A stretch of DNA of 12,922 bases from Fimiplasma intestinipullorum (GTDB lineage: Bacteria > Bacillota_I > Bacilli_A > Erysipelotrichales > Coprobacillaceae). The position numbers and the translations under genes are program-made. The stretch lies in NCBI GenBank assembly GCA_018715065.1, contig DVMJ01000082.1:1-12922 (forward strand), given 5' to 3'. Positions 1 to 6,551 of this stretch are shown piece by piece (position 1 is the stretch's first letter; every line of letters starts with the position of its first letter). Below the pieces are notes generated by a model. It was not told the origin of the DNA and searched no databases. It saw only the letters and a list, made by a program, of their open reading frames with translations.

Positions 1-95
1 CCAGACGTTACATCGTGCTCTGTAGTGTGCCGGTGCTTCCAGACTAACATTACTATAGGACAACTTATTTGTACAGAAAAATCTTTCATCATCAT
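1..95 (-). CDS. 5' end of an unidentified minus-strand gene (partial)
   Basis: Three consecutive ATG codons at 95-87 follow AGGAGG (106-101) at a spacing of 5 bases. The frame stays open to the window edge and begins MMMKDFSVQISCP. I do not recognise the product. A second minus frame is also open here. It starts at the ATG at 117-115 (MPPAGGTNDDERFF...) but has no ribosome binding site. About 95 bases are too few to decide by coding statistics. The ribosome binding site favours the first frame. No promoter is visible between this start and the terminator of the upstream gene, so expression would need readthrough or an unseen signal. Confidence 0.3.
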   Translation of the reverse strand, partial: MMMKDFSVQISCPIVMLVWKHRHTTEHDVTS

Positions 96-98
96 TTG

Positions 99-116
99 TG
101 CCTCCTGCTGGAGGCA
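99..116 (-). promoter_or_regulatory. Hairpin enclosing the ribosome binding site of the left-edge frame
   Basis: TGCCTCC and GGAGGCA form a perfect 7-bp stem with an AGCA loop. The second arm contains the AGGAGG core that precedes the ATG at 95. In RNA the hairpin would hide most of the Shine-Dalgarno sequence. The pairing is seen directly; a regulatory role is inference. Confidence 0.45.
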
Positions 117-117
117 T

Positions 118-148
118 GGTAACAAAAGTGAGAAAAATTCTCACTTTA
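118..148 (-). terminator. Rho-independent terminator of the NIF3-like gene
   Basis: On the minus strand, AAAGTGAGAA and TTCTCACTTT (arms 138-147 and 125-134) form a perfect 10-bp stem with a 3-base loop. The descending arm runs into TTTTGTT. The gene's stop codon TAA (148-146) is embedded at the base of the stem. Confidence 0.85.
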
Positions 149-973
149 AATGATACCATTGATGCGCACGATCTCTACGCCTTTGGCTTCCCAGGCATCC
201 AGGATCTGATTGAAGCCAAGCGAATCACTGGACATATGTCCGGCAATGATCAGATTGGCTTTATTGTGTTTTTTAACCCCTTCGATGACTTCCTTAGTTG
301 CATGCATGGTGACAAAAGTACCGATGCCAGCATCGGCCATTGCGTTGTATTCTTCAACATTTGGTGCACCAACACCATACATGACAACATAGATCTTGCC
401 CGCATAGCTGTCCTTATTGCCTACCCAGATTTCAGGTTTTTGCGTATCGTAAGCGCCCTGATATTCGCGGATGGTCATCAACTGATCGATGACGTCCTGG
501 CAGGTGCAGCCAGGTTTGTCTTCCATTAATTGATCCATGACTTTTTGGGTATAGCGTTCGGCCAGGATATCAGCCGGGGTATGCAAAGCAAGATCATTGA
601 TATCTAAGAGCTTCGCGACGCTGGACATATTGGCCATATTACGGCCATGCATGCCTTTATGCATCTGGTCAACACGAGCATAGGCCAATTTCTGAGCTAC
701 ATTGCAAGGTACCCCACATTCGATCATTTTCTTGGTATGATCTCTGGCTAAAAGCATGGCACTATCTTTATTGACGATACCGTTTGGGTGATGCTGAGCC
801 ACACAATCAAAGCCCAACTGTTTAGCAATCATCAGTTCGGCTGCACTCATATCGATGCCGGCTAGAACTTTTTGAATATCCTTTCCATTATCGTAGACTA
901 CTCCGGAATCTTCCGGCATGGCTTCCAGACCGGCAAGATCTAACGCAATTTGTAACATTTCAGACATTTTCAT
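146..973 (-). CDS. NIF3/DUF34-like dinuclear metal protein
   Basis: Predicted protein of 275 residues. The NIF3 (YbgI/DUF34) family forms hexameric rings with a two-metal site; members are widely conserved but their reaction is poorly defined. Seen here: an N-terminal half with an HHP motif at residues 61-63 (CVAQHHP), matching the family's metal-binding HHP; an Asp near residue 102 (ARVDQM) where a further ligand is expected; and a C-terminal GHMSSDSLG segment resembling the second ligand region. The C-terminus is divergent from well-studied members, so the reaction is not assigned. The frame is open to an ATG at 1000, but that codon lies in the -10 box, so I start at 973, where AAGGAG (989-984) is 10 bases upstream. 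It follows a HAD gene on the same strand with no clear terminator between them. Confidence 0.65.
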   Translation of the reverse strand: MKMSEMLQIALDLAGLEAMPEDSGVVYDNGKDIQKVLAGIDMSAAELMIAKQLGFDCVAQHHPNGIVNKDSAMLLARDHTKKMIECGVPCNVAQKLAYARVDQMHKGMHGRNMANMSSVAKLLDINDLALHTPADILAERYTQKVMDQLMEDKPGCTCQDVIDQLMTIREYQGAYDTQKPEIWVGNKDSYAGKIYVVMYGVGAPNVEEYNAMADAGIGTFVTMHATKEVIEGVKKHNKANLIIAGHMSSDSLGFNQILDAWEAKGVEIVRINGII

Positions 974-995
974 TTGTATCACACTCCTTGGATTT

Positions 996-1024
996 ATCAT
1001 AGCACAAATTCAATAAGAGGTAAA
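996..1024 (-). promoter_or_regulatory. Promoter of the NIF3-like gene
   Basis: Minus strand: -35 TTTACC (1024-1019), a 17-base spacer, and -10 TATGAT (1001-996) preceded by TG one base upstream (extended -10). Transcription should start near 989, giving a leader of only about 16 bases with the ribosome binding site at its 5' end. Confidence 0.7.
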
Positions 1025-1056
1025 CAAAATAAAAATATTTCTGAATAATACAAATC

Positions 1057-1821
1057 CTAGAGACGATTGATTATTTCGATAGCCTCGCTTAAGCTATTGA
1101 CAAGGTATTTGGCATGAGCCTTGACTTCATCAGGACTGGAATGGAAAGTAAAGGCGTTTGGCGTACTGGCCAGCATCGAAATATCATTATAGGAATCACC
1201 GATGACATAGATATCCTCAAAACGAACCGGTAGATAGTTCGGCAGACTGGCAATAGCATTTCCCTTACTGCAGCCTTTAGGGGCAATATCCAGATTATTG
1301 ACATTATGGTGTACTTCGATCTGATCTTTGAAGCAACGTAATAGTTTCTCTTCATAGACCTCGATGATGGGATCATCTTTGGCAAAAGCGAAATGTAAGG
1401 AATCGTAAGGTTGGTCCGGTGCCTGCATCACGTTTTGAATAATATTAGCAGGATCGTCTGGACCGCGTGGTCGTTTCATGCGGTAATAGTCTTCTGCGCG
1501 GCAAAACAGCACACTGACATCGGGCGTATCCACAGCCTCGATGATGGCTTTGATGAGCTGGTGAGATAGGGTGTGCTGATAGAGGTATTGGCCTTCACGA
1601 TTGGCCAAGGCAGCTCCGCTGACCAGAATGTAGAAATCTAAATCAATATCACGTCCATCCAGCGCATGATGGATTCCGGCTAAAGTACGCCCTGAGCAAA
1701 TGCCAAAGGCATTTCCTGCTTTTTGAAACGCGTGGATGGCTTCTCTGTCCTGGGGACGAATGGGGTCTGGCTGATCTCCAAAATAGAGCGTACCGTCTAA
1801 GTCACTTGCTAGTATTTTCAT
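1057..1821 (-). CDS. Cof-type HAD-superfamily phosphatase
   Basis: Predicted 254-residue cytosolic HAD hydrolase of the Cof/YidA class, the usual length for this family. These enzymes remove phosphate from sugar phosphates and other small metabolites through a phospho-aspartate; the substrate cannot be read from sequence. Motif I is SDLDGT (Asp7 nucleophile, Asp9 acid/base), motif II is CSGRT (Ser43), the motif III Lys is in CSKGNA (Lys186), and motif IV is GDSYND (Asp209, Asp213). All catalytic residues are present. The frame is open to 1875, but that ATG is the -35 box of the promoter below. MKILASDLDG at 1821 has AGAGGAG 7 bases upstream. It is transcribed divergently from a second HAD gene with which it shares motifs but little other sequence. 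Confidence 0.85.
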   Translation of the reverse strand: MKILASDLDGTLYFGDQPDPIRPQDREAIHAFQKAGNAFGICSGRTLAGIHHALDGRDIDLDFYILVSGAALANREGQYLYQHTLSHQLIKAIIEAVDTPDVSVLFCRAEDYYRMKRPRGPDDPANIIQNVMQAPDQPYDSLHFAFAKDDPIIEVYEEKLLRCFKDQIEVHHNVNNLDIAPKGCSKGNAIASLPNYLPVRFEDIYVIGDSYNDISMLASTPNAFTFHSSPDEVKAHAKYLVNSLSEAIEIINRL

Positions 1822-1846
1822 CTGTATTCTCCTCTCAACATTCTCT

Positions 1847-1875
1847 ATTTTAAGCGATTTAGATACACTTGTCAT
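1847..1875 (-). promoter_or_regulatory. Promoter of the minus-strand HAD gene
   Basis: Minus strand: -35 ATGACA (1875-1870), a 17-base spacer, and -10 TAAAAT (1852-1847), five of six consensus bases in each box. It lies inside the apparent 5' extension of the reading frame, which rules out the upstream ATG as the start. Confidence 0.75.
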
Positions 1876-1924
1876 TAAAAAATCTTTTCAGGTCTTAAAA
1901 AAGCAGGGCGACTGATTGATAATA

Positions 1925-1933
1925 TGTTAAAAT
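1925..1933 (+). promoter_or_regulatory. Extended -10 element of the plus-strand HAD gene
   Basis: TG (1925-1926), one base, then TAAAAT (1928-1933), 23 bases before the ATG at 1957. No recognisable -35 box is 17 bases upstream, so it would depend on the extended -10. Confidence 0.45.
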
Positions 1934-1956
1934 AAGGAACAGGGAGGTTTAGAAAC

Positions 1957-2751
1957 ATGCAGAAAAAATACTTCTTTTTTGATATTGATGGCACTTTAAC
2001 AAACGATAATCCAGGAGGCATCATCTTGCCATCGACGCTGACAACGATTCGTAAGCTCGAGGAAAATGGGCATTTTGTCGCCATTGCAACGGGACGTTCA
2101 CAAAGCATGGCCATGGAATTTGCGAACCAGATTGGAATTAAGAATCTTGTACATGACGGTGGCAATGGCTTAACACTGAATGGCAAGATTGTTTACATCC
2201 ATCCGTTGGATCATGACTGGGCCCTGGACATCATTCATGAATGTCTGGCTAAAGACATTCCTTTCTTTGTTGCTATCGATAACAGTTATCAGCGCTATGC
2301 ACGGGATCATGGCATGGAGAAGACCGATGCGCATTTAAGCGCGCTGTTTACGATTCATGTCGACCCAGAGCTGGATTTTGACACACTGCCGGAGATTCAT
2401 AAGATCTTTATTGGACTGGCAGAAGGAGAAGAAGATCGCTTAGTATCCATCCACCTCAATGGCGGTTATATGCGCTATGAACCGACGCAGATCGTCATTG
2501 AACCGGGGGACAAGGTCAAAGGAATTCGCGATATGATGGCTTACCTGCAAGCCCCTTTTGAAGATGTCGTTGTCTTTGGGGATGGCAAAAACGATATCTC
2601 CATGATTCAGGCAGCCCCTTTATCGATTGCGATGGGAAACGCCATCGACGAGGTCAAGCAAGCAGCCAGCTTTGTGACGAAAAGCTGTCAGGAAGATGGG
2701 ATTGCCTATGCTTGTCAACACTTTGGCTGGATCGATGGATGGGAGGAATAG
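1957..2751 (+). CDS. Cof-type HAD-superfamily phosphatase
   Basis: Predicted 264-residue HAD phosphatase of the same broad Cof class as the divergent neighbour but not a close copy. Motif I is FDIDGT (Asp9, Asp11), motif II is ATGRS (Thr45), the motif III Lys is in KVKGI (Lys186 or Lys188), and motif IV is GDGKND (Asp209, Asp213). The family tail MGNA...EVK...FVT...DGI is intact, so the enzyme should be active on an undetermined small phosphate ester. AGGGAGG (1943-1949) supports the start. The stop TAG (2749-2751) is 3 bases before the ATG of the HIT gene, whose GGAGG lies within the last codons here, so the two are probably translationally coupled. Confidence 0.88.
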   Translation: MQKKYFFFDIDGTLTNDNPGGIILPSTLTTIRKLEENGHFVAIATGRSQSMAMEFANQIGIKNLVHDGGNGLTLNGKIVYIHPLDHDWALDIIHECLAKDIPFFVAIDNSYQRYARDHGMEKTDAHLSALFTIHVDPELDFDTLPEIHKIFIGLAEGEEDRLVSIHLNGGYMRYEPTQIVIEPGDKVKGIRDMMAYLQAPFEDVVVFGDGKNDISMIQAAPLSIAMGNAIDEVKQAASFVTKSCQEDGIAYACQHFGWIDGWEE

Positions 2752-2754
2752 GAG

Positions 2755-3228
2755 ATGTGCCTGATTTGTGAGCGGATCAAGCAGGTTCAACAGGGACAGA
2801 ATCCTTATTTTGTCAAAGCGCTTAAGACGGGATATGTGGTGATCGGGGATCATCAGCATTTTTATGGTTATACGCTTTTTCTATGTAAATGGCATGTGAC
2901 AGAATGAAGTCAGCTGGATGCCTCGACGCGCCATCAATTTCTTAACGAGATGGCGATGGTAGCAGAGGCCTGTCAGGAAGCTTTTGGAGCAGAAAAGATG
3001 ATTTTAGAGCTTTTAGGCAATGGAGATGCCCATGTTCATTGGCATTTATTTTGCCGGCGGGAAGGGGACCTGGAAGACTATGGCAACCAGGGCAAAGGTC
3101 CGTTATGGTGGTATCCGCCTGAAAAGATGTATGATGATGCCAATCGCCCCGGTCCTAGGCAACTGACTGAAATGAAAGAAAAACTGGAGGCGGCCATCAA
3201 AAAAAGAATGTCTGAGACATTCTTCTAA
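2755..3228 (+). pseudogene. HIT-family hydrolase gene interrupted by an in-frame UGA
   Basis: The HIT (histidine triad) family comprises small nucleotide hydrolases and transferases. Reading from ATG 2755 gives MCLICERIKQV..., a typical HIT start, then HVTE followed by TGA (2905-2907, codon 51). The same frame then continues without interruption to TAA at 3226-3228. The downstream part has the full triad HVHWH (residues 93-97 if the stop counts as one residue) and a typical tail GPLWWYPPEKM, for a total of about 157 residues. Relatives usually have Leu after HVTE, and TTA to TGA is one base change. Either the gene was recently inactivated, the base is a sequencing error, or the stop is read through. 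Restart at ATG 2950 would give 92 residues containing the triad but lacks a good ribosome binding site. The 3' end also carries the terminator of the opposing ABC operon. Confidence 0.8.
3199..3224 (-). terminator. Terminator of the ABC transporter operon, inside the HIT gene
   Basis: AAGAATGTC and GACATTCTT (arms 3204-3212 and 3216-3224) form a perfect 9-bp stem with a 3-base loop. On the minus strand it is followed by a run of U (through 3199). On the plus strand there is no U tract. It lies wholly in the coding sequence of the convergent HIT gene, just beyond the ATPase stop codon (3227-3225). Confidence 0.85.
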
Positions 3229-4235
3229 GATAACAGCATACGGTCATTATTTAAAGATTCGCCGACCACATCTTCGAAAAGACCAAGCAGATCATTGACC
3301 TGAAGGGTCTTTTTCTTTTCCGCCGGTATATCGAGTGCCAGCTGGCCGTTATTCATCATCCACAAGCGATTACCATAGGCCAGGGCATCACGCATATTAT
3401 GAGTGATCATGATCGTGGTCAGATGATGGCGAGAGATGAGTGTTTCGGTGAGCTCGAGCACTTTTTTGGCAGTCTTAGGATCGAGGGCAGCGGTATGCTC
3501 ATCAAGCAGCAGTAGCTTTGGTTTGGTCAGCTCGCTCATCAGATCCTGCAATGCCTGATAGTCCGGCTTGTCTAATTCACTGGCTTTGACCATCAAAAGC
3601 TGACTGAGCGGGCGCTTTCCATGCCAGGATAGATCAGCACATTGTTTCGCGCTCAAATGACGTTTGAGCAGGGGACGATGACCACGGTTCAAGGCATAGA
3701 TAAGATTTTTCTCTACGCTTTCTGTGGGGGTCACCTCATACATCATGGTCGCCATCAGTAGTGTCAAGGCCTGGCGCTGGCCGCCTGAAAGGAGACCGAC
3801 TTTGGAGGACATCCGATCCTCCAGACCCAGTTCCAGCATCTCTAGCTGACGTTTAAAGAATTGTCTTTCCTTTTCGCTGATGCCCCAATGCAGTCCGCGC
3901 CGTTTGCCTCTGCGAAAGGCCATGGCCAGATTTTCTTCAATGGTCATATCGGCACAGGTTCCCATCATCGGATCCTGAAAGACGCGGCCGATATATTTCG
4001 CTCTTTTATATTCCGGGAGTTTCGAAATGACCATCCCGTCGATCGTGATCTTGCCTTTATCACGGGTGTGCAGACCGGAGATCAGATTCAACAGCGTGGA
4101 TTTCCCTGCGCCGTTTCCACCGATCACGGTTACGAAATCCCCATCATGCAGTTCCAGACTGACGTCTTTGATGGCCGTTTTCTGATTGATCGTTCCTTTG
4201 TTGAAAGTTTTGGATAAATGTTCAGCAGTGAGCAT
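3225..4235 (-). CDS. ABC transporter ATP-binding protein, TrpZ/COG1101 type, with an internal insertion
   Basis: The 336-residue ATPase that should energise the neighbouring permease. Visible motifs: Walker A GGNGAGKST (39-47), Q-loop FQD (Gln87), signature LSGGQRQ (149-155), Walker B LLLLDEH (241-247), D-loop ALDP and H-loop His279. The sequences LLLLDEHTAALDP and ITHNM are typical of the TrpXYZ-type (COG1101) ATPases, which are normally about 250-265 residues. The excess is one block, about residues 166-237, between signature and Walker B, where the family joins the two almost directly. The block resembles residues 90-165 (see findings). The ATG overlaps the permease stop in TAATG, implying coupled translation; AAAGGAGG lies upstream. 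The stop overlaps that of the convergent HIT gene by 2 bases. Confidence 0.9.
   Translation of the reverse strand: MLTAEHLSKTFNKGTINQKTAIKDVSLELHDGDFVTVIGGNGAGKSTLLNLISGLHTRDKGKITIDGMVISKLPEYKRAKYIGRVFQDPMMGTCADMTIEENLAMAFRRGKRRGLHWGISEKERQFFKRQLEMLELGLEDRMSSKVGLLSGGQRQALTLLMATMMYEVTPTESVEKNLIYALNRGHRPLLKRHLSAKQCADLSWHGKRPLSQLLMVKASELDKPDYQALQDLMSELTKPKLLLLDEHTAALDPKTAKKVLELTETLISRHHLTTIMITHNMRDALAYGNRLWMMNNGQLALDIPAEKKKTLQVNDLLGLFEDVVGESLNNDRMLLS
3525..3740 (-). repeat. Extra block in the ATPase resembling a diverged tandem copy
   Basis: Encodes about residues 166-237. SVEKNL...ALNRG aligns with TIEENL...AFRRG (from residue 98), and YQALQDLM aligns with RQALTLLM (from residue 154), at offsets of 75 and 72 residues. 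The ABC signature is not retained in the second copy. No clear similarity remains at the DNA level, so a duplication would be old. Confidence 0.5.
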
Positions 4236-5137
4236 TATTCTGCTTCCTCCTTTCGACTGGCTAAGAAGCTTTGTAAGTTCGCTTTGATCTGTGGCAATGA
4301 GATGGCGATAGCTACCAGGATCGCTGTAAATAAACGCATATCATTTGCCGGGAATCCTGCTCTTAAGACCAGCGCAACAATGATTCGATAGATGATGGAA
4401 CCAAAGACGACACCGACAAGGCTGAGAAAGATACGCGAACGGCCGAAGAAGACTTCTCCGATGATCACGCTGGCAAGACCAATAACGATGGCACCGATTC
4501 CCATTGCAACATCGGCATAACCATTGTACTGACAGACCAGCCCGCCCGATAAAGCAATCAGCGCATTACCTAAGACCAAACCTGCTACCTTTGTGAAATT
4601 CGTATTGACACCGGAAGCGCGGATCATGTTCTCATTGGTTCCGGTTGCGCGCAGGGCATAACCGAACTCGGTATTTAAAAGCAAATAAAGCAAAACGACA
4701 ACAACAAGGGCAAAGAAGATCCCGACAATCAAAGCGGCATCTCTTTCCCGACTCAGGCCCAGCCATTTCGCGACCAAACTTAAGATCGTTTCCTGGTTGT
4801 TCAGGGAAACATTGGCTTTTCCCATGATCCTGAGGTTGACTGAATAGATACCGGTCATCGACAGGATTCCTGCCAGCAGGGTAGGAATCTTGAGTTTGGT
4901 ATGCATGAGCCCCGTGACCAGTCCGGCCAGTCCGCCGGCAACCATGCTCATCAACAGCGCCAGCAGGGGATGGACCCCTGCAACGCTCAGACTTGCCAGG
5001 GTAGCAGCCCCTAACGTAAAACTTCCCTCTGAAGTTAAATCTGAAATATCTAAAATTCTGTATGTGATATAAATTCCGATAGCCATGATGGACCAGAGCA
5101 GTCCCTGACTAACGGCCCCCTTAACAATATCTAACAC
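4235..5137 (-). CDS. ABC transporter permease, TrpY/COG4120 type
   Basis: Predicted 300-residue inner-membrane permease with about eight hydrophobic segments. The N-terminal pattern YITYRILDISDLTSEGSFTLGAA and the overall layout match the branched-chain-like permeases of the TrpXYZ-type (COG4120) group. It should form the channel, probably as a homodimer because only one permease gene is present. The start is GTG at 5137 with AAGGA upstream. It lies 14 bases after the receptor gene and overlaps the ATPase start (TAATG), so receptor 1, permease and ATPase form one operon. Substrate is inferred from the T-boxes and family to be an aromatic amino acid; the permease sequence itself does not show this. 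Confidence 0.88.
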   Translation of the reverse strand: MLDIVKGAVSQGLLWSIMAIGIYITYRILDISDLTSEGSFTLGAATLASLSVAGVHPLLALLMSMVAGGLAGLVTGLMHTKLKIPTLLAGILSMTGIYSVNLRIMGKANVSLNNQETILSLVAKWLGLSRERDAALIVGIFFALVVVVLLYLLLNTEFGYALRATGTNENMIRASGVNTNFTKVAGLVLGNALIALSGGLVCQYNGYADVAMGIGAIVIGLASVIIGEVFFGRSRIFLSLVGVVFGSIIYRIIVALVLRAGFPANDMRLFTAILVAIAISLPQIKANLQSFLASRKEEAE

Positions 5138-5151
5138 TTTGACACATCCTT

Positions 5152-6138
5152 TTATTCATTTTCCTGTTCAACAGGTAACGCAGTATCCTGAATGCTTTCA
5201 GGCAGGGTCAGACCCAGTTCGTTTAAAACTTGTTCGTTATAATAGATAGTAGAATCTTCTGCTGTTTCAATTGGTGTCGTGGCTGGATCAGCTTCACCAT
5301 TCAAGACCTTGGCTGCCATATAACCGGTTTGTTTGCCTAAATCATAGTAGTCGATACCGACACTGGCTAAACCACCGTCAGCACACATTTTTTCCACAGC
5401 AACGATCGTTGGGATCTTGGCATCGGTCGTCACTGTTTCAACAGCTCCCATGGCACTGGCCAGGGTGTTATCTGAAGGAATATAGAGCGCATCGATATCT
5501 AATACCATGGATTGCAATGTATCCGAGATCACGGTCTGATCAGCGACTGTCTTGACGATTGGATTCAGTCCGCGAGCCTGGATCTCAGCGACTGCCTGAT
5601 CGGCCTGGATCTTTGAATTGGCCTCACTTGAACAATAGATGATACCAATGTTTTGAGCGTCAGGTGCGAATTGCAGCAGCAGATCGATCTGACGATCCAT
5701 TGGTGTTGCATCACTCAGGCCAGTCACATTGCTGCCTGGTTTTTCATTAGAATCAGCTAAACCGACTTCTACGTAGTCTGTGATGGCTGTTCCAATGATC
5801 GGAATTTCGCTGGTTTCCTGACTGACCGTCTGGGCGGCTTCGGTTCCAATGGCAAGAATGAGATCATCCTCATCCGCAACAAATTTCTGAGCAATGGTCG
5901 TCATATTGGATTTATCGCCTTCGGCATTCTGGAAGTCGTAAACGACATTTTCGCCTTCAACATAGCCGGCTTCGGCCATGCCGTCCTTGAATCCTTCATA
6001 GGCCTGATCGAGTGAACCGTGGGCAATGATCTGCAGCACGCCCACATGTTTCATGTTAGGATCCTGATTATCAGCGCTATTTGAGCAGCCGCCAAGAACC
6101 AGTCCGAGACTCATGAGTAAAGCTAACGTTTTTTTCAT
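5152..6138 (-). CDS. ABC transporter substrate-binding lipoprotein 1, TrpX/COG2984 type
   Basis: Predicted 328-residue receptor. The N-terminus MKKTLALLMSLGLVLGGC is a lipoprotein signal peptide with lipobox LGGC, so Cys18 should be lipid-anchored outside the membrane. The mature part is a type I periplasmic-binding fold as in TrpX (COG2984): KHVGVLQI...LDQAYEGF, LILAIGT, PIIGTAITDY, NVTGLSD, YCSSEANS, ALYIPSDN, LASVGIDYYDLG and a C-terminal TIYYNEQVLNELGLTLPESI. It is clearly paralogous to receptor 2 over its full length, with differences at likely ligand loops (ATPMDRQ against FSSYEKQ, EKMCADGG against NQVSDGA). AAAGGAG precedes the ATG. It lies behind T-box 1 and ahead of the permease. Confidence 0.9.
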   Translation of the reverse strand: MKKTLALLMSLGLVLGGCSNSADNQDPNMKHVGVLQIIAHGSLDQAYEGFKDGMAEAGYVEGENVVYDFQNAEGDKSNMTTIAQKFVADEDDLILAIGTEAAQTVSQETSEIPIIGTAITDYVEVGLADSNEKPGSNVTGLSDATPMDRQIDLLLQFAPDAQNIGIIYCSSEANSKIQADQAVAEIQARGLNPIVKTVADQTVISDTLQSMVLDIDALYIPSDNTLASAMGAVETVTTDAKIPTIVAVEKMCADGGLASVGIDYYDLGKQTGYMAAKVLNGEADPATTPIETAEDSTIYYNEQVLNELGLTLPESIQDTALPVEQENE

Positions 6139-6180
6139 TTTTTTCTTCTCCTTTGAGCTTAGATATTTCGACTACCCAAT

Positions 6181-6483
6181 AAAAAAACTCCCGTCCTATT
6201 CGTCTTAATCGACTCATAGAGGACGAGAGCATTGGCTTCGTGGTTCCACCTCTTCTTCGCCTGTTCCTCACGAAACAGACCTCATCAAGTACGCATACCT
6301 GGTATGTTCATACTCTAACACGTTAACGGGTGTGCCCGGATATGCCTACTCATTTCTTTTCAGCATTCAGCTCCATGTTGAATCGTAAATCGCTATCTGA
6401 TCCTTTACACCAGCCAGGAACTCTCTAGAAGATAGGATGATCTACTCTGTTCACTTCATCGCCTTTTATTGAAGTAGTTGATG
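6181..6483 (-). ncRNA. T-box leader 1, upstream of the receptor-permease-ATPase operon
   Basis: On the minus strand the RNA has the parts of a T-box transcriptional switch: GATGAAG and an AGTA S-turn on the 5' side of Stem I, AGAGAG...CTGGTGTAAAG near its tip, an AATGAGTAGG linker, a Stem III hairpin, the T-box AGGTGGAACCACGAAG (from 6251) and a terminator. The terminator pairs CTCTCGTCCT (6229-6220) with AGGACGGGAG (6197-6188) and is followed by seven U (6187-6181). Uncharged tRNA should favour the antiterminator and let the operon be expressed. Aligning to leader 2 on the shared CATGGAG flank puts the specifier at TTC (6382-6380, Phe). TAC at 6387-6385 (Tyr) is a second candidate because this internal loop is two bases longer on each side. 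Confidence 0.9.
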
Positions 6484-6488
6484 ATATA

Positions 6489-6517
6489 ATCATATGCTCG
6501 TTTCTCTATTTTGTCAA
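6489..6517 (-). promoter_or_regulatory. Promoter of T-box leader 1
   Basis: Minus strand: perfect -35 TTGACA (6517-6512), a 17-base spacer, and -10 TATGAT (6494-6489). Start of transcription near 6483. No terminator hairpin is visible between the end of receptor 2 (6552) and this promoter, so transcripts of receptor 2 may also run into leader 1. Confidence 0.88.
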
Positions 6518-6551
6518 TCGCTTATTTGAAAAAATGAAAAAAGGGAAAACG

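Noticed and set aside
98..529. Plus-strand open frame of 143 codons opposite the NIF3-like gene
   Set aside because: It is antisense to a conserved protein, lacks family features and spans a terminator.
2905..2907. UGA read as tryptophan or selenocysteine across the genome
   Set aside because: Trp is encoded by TGG throughout, UGA serves as a normal stop in the ZIP gene, no SECIS-like element was recognised after the codon, and relatives have Leu here rather than Cys.
3651..3669. GCTCAAA/TTTGAGC inverted repeat inside the ATPase insertion
   Set aside because: A short stem in coding sequence with no U tract and no mobile-element ends or target duplication around it.
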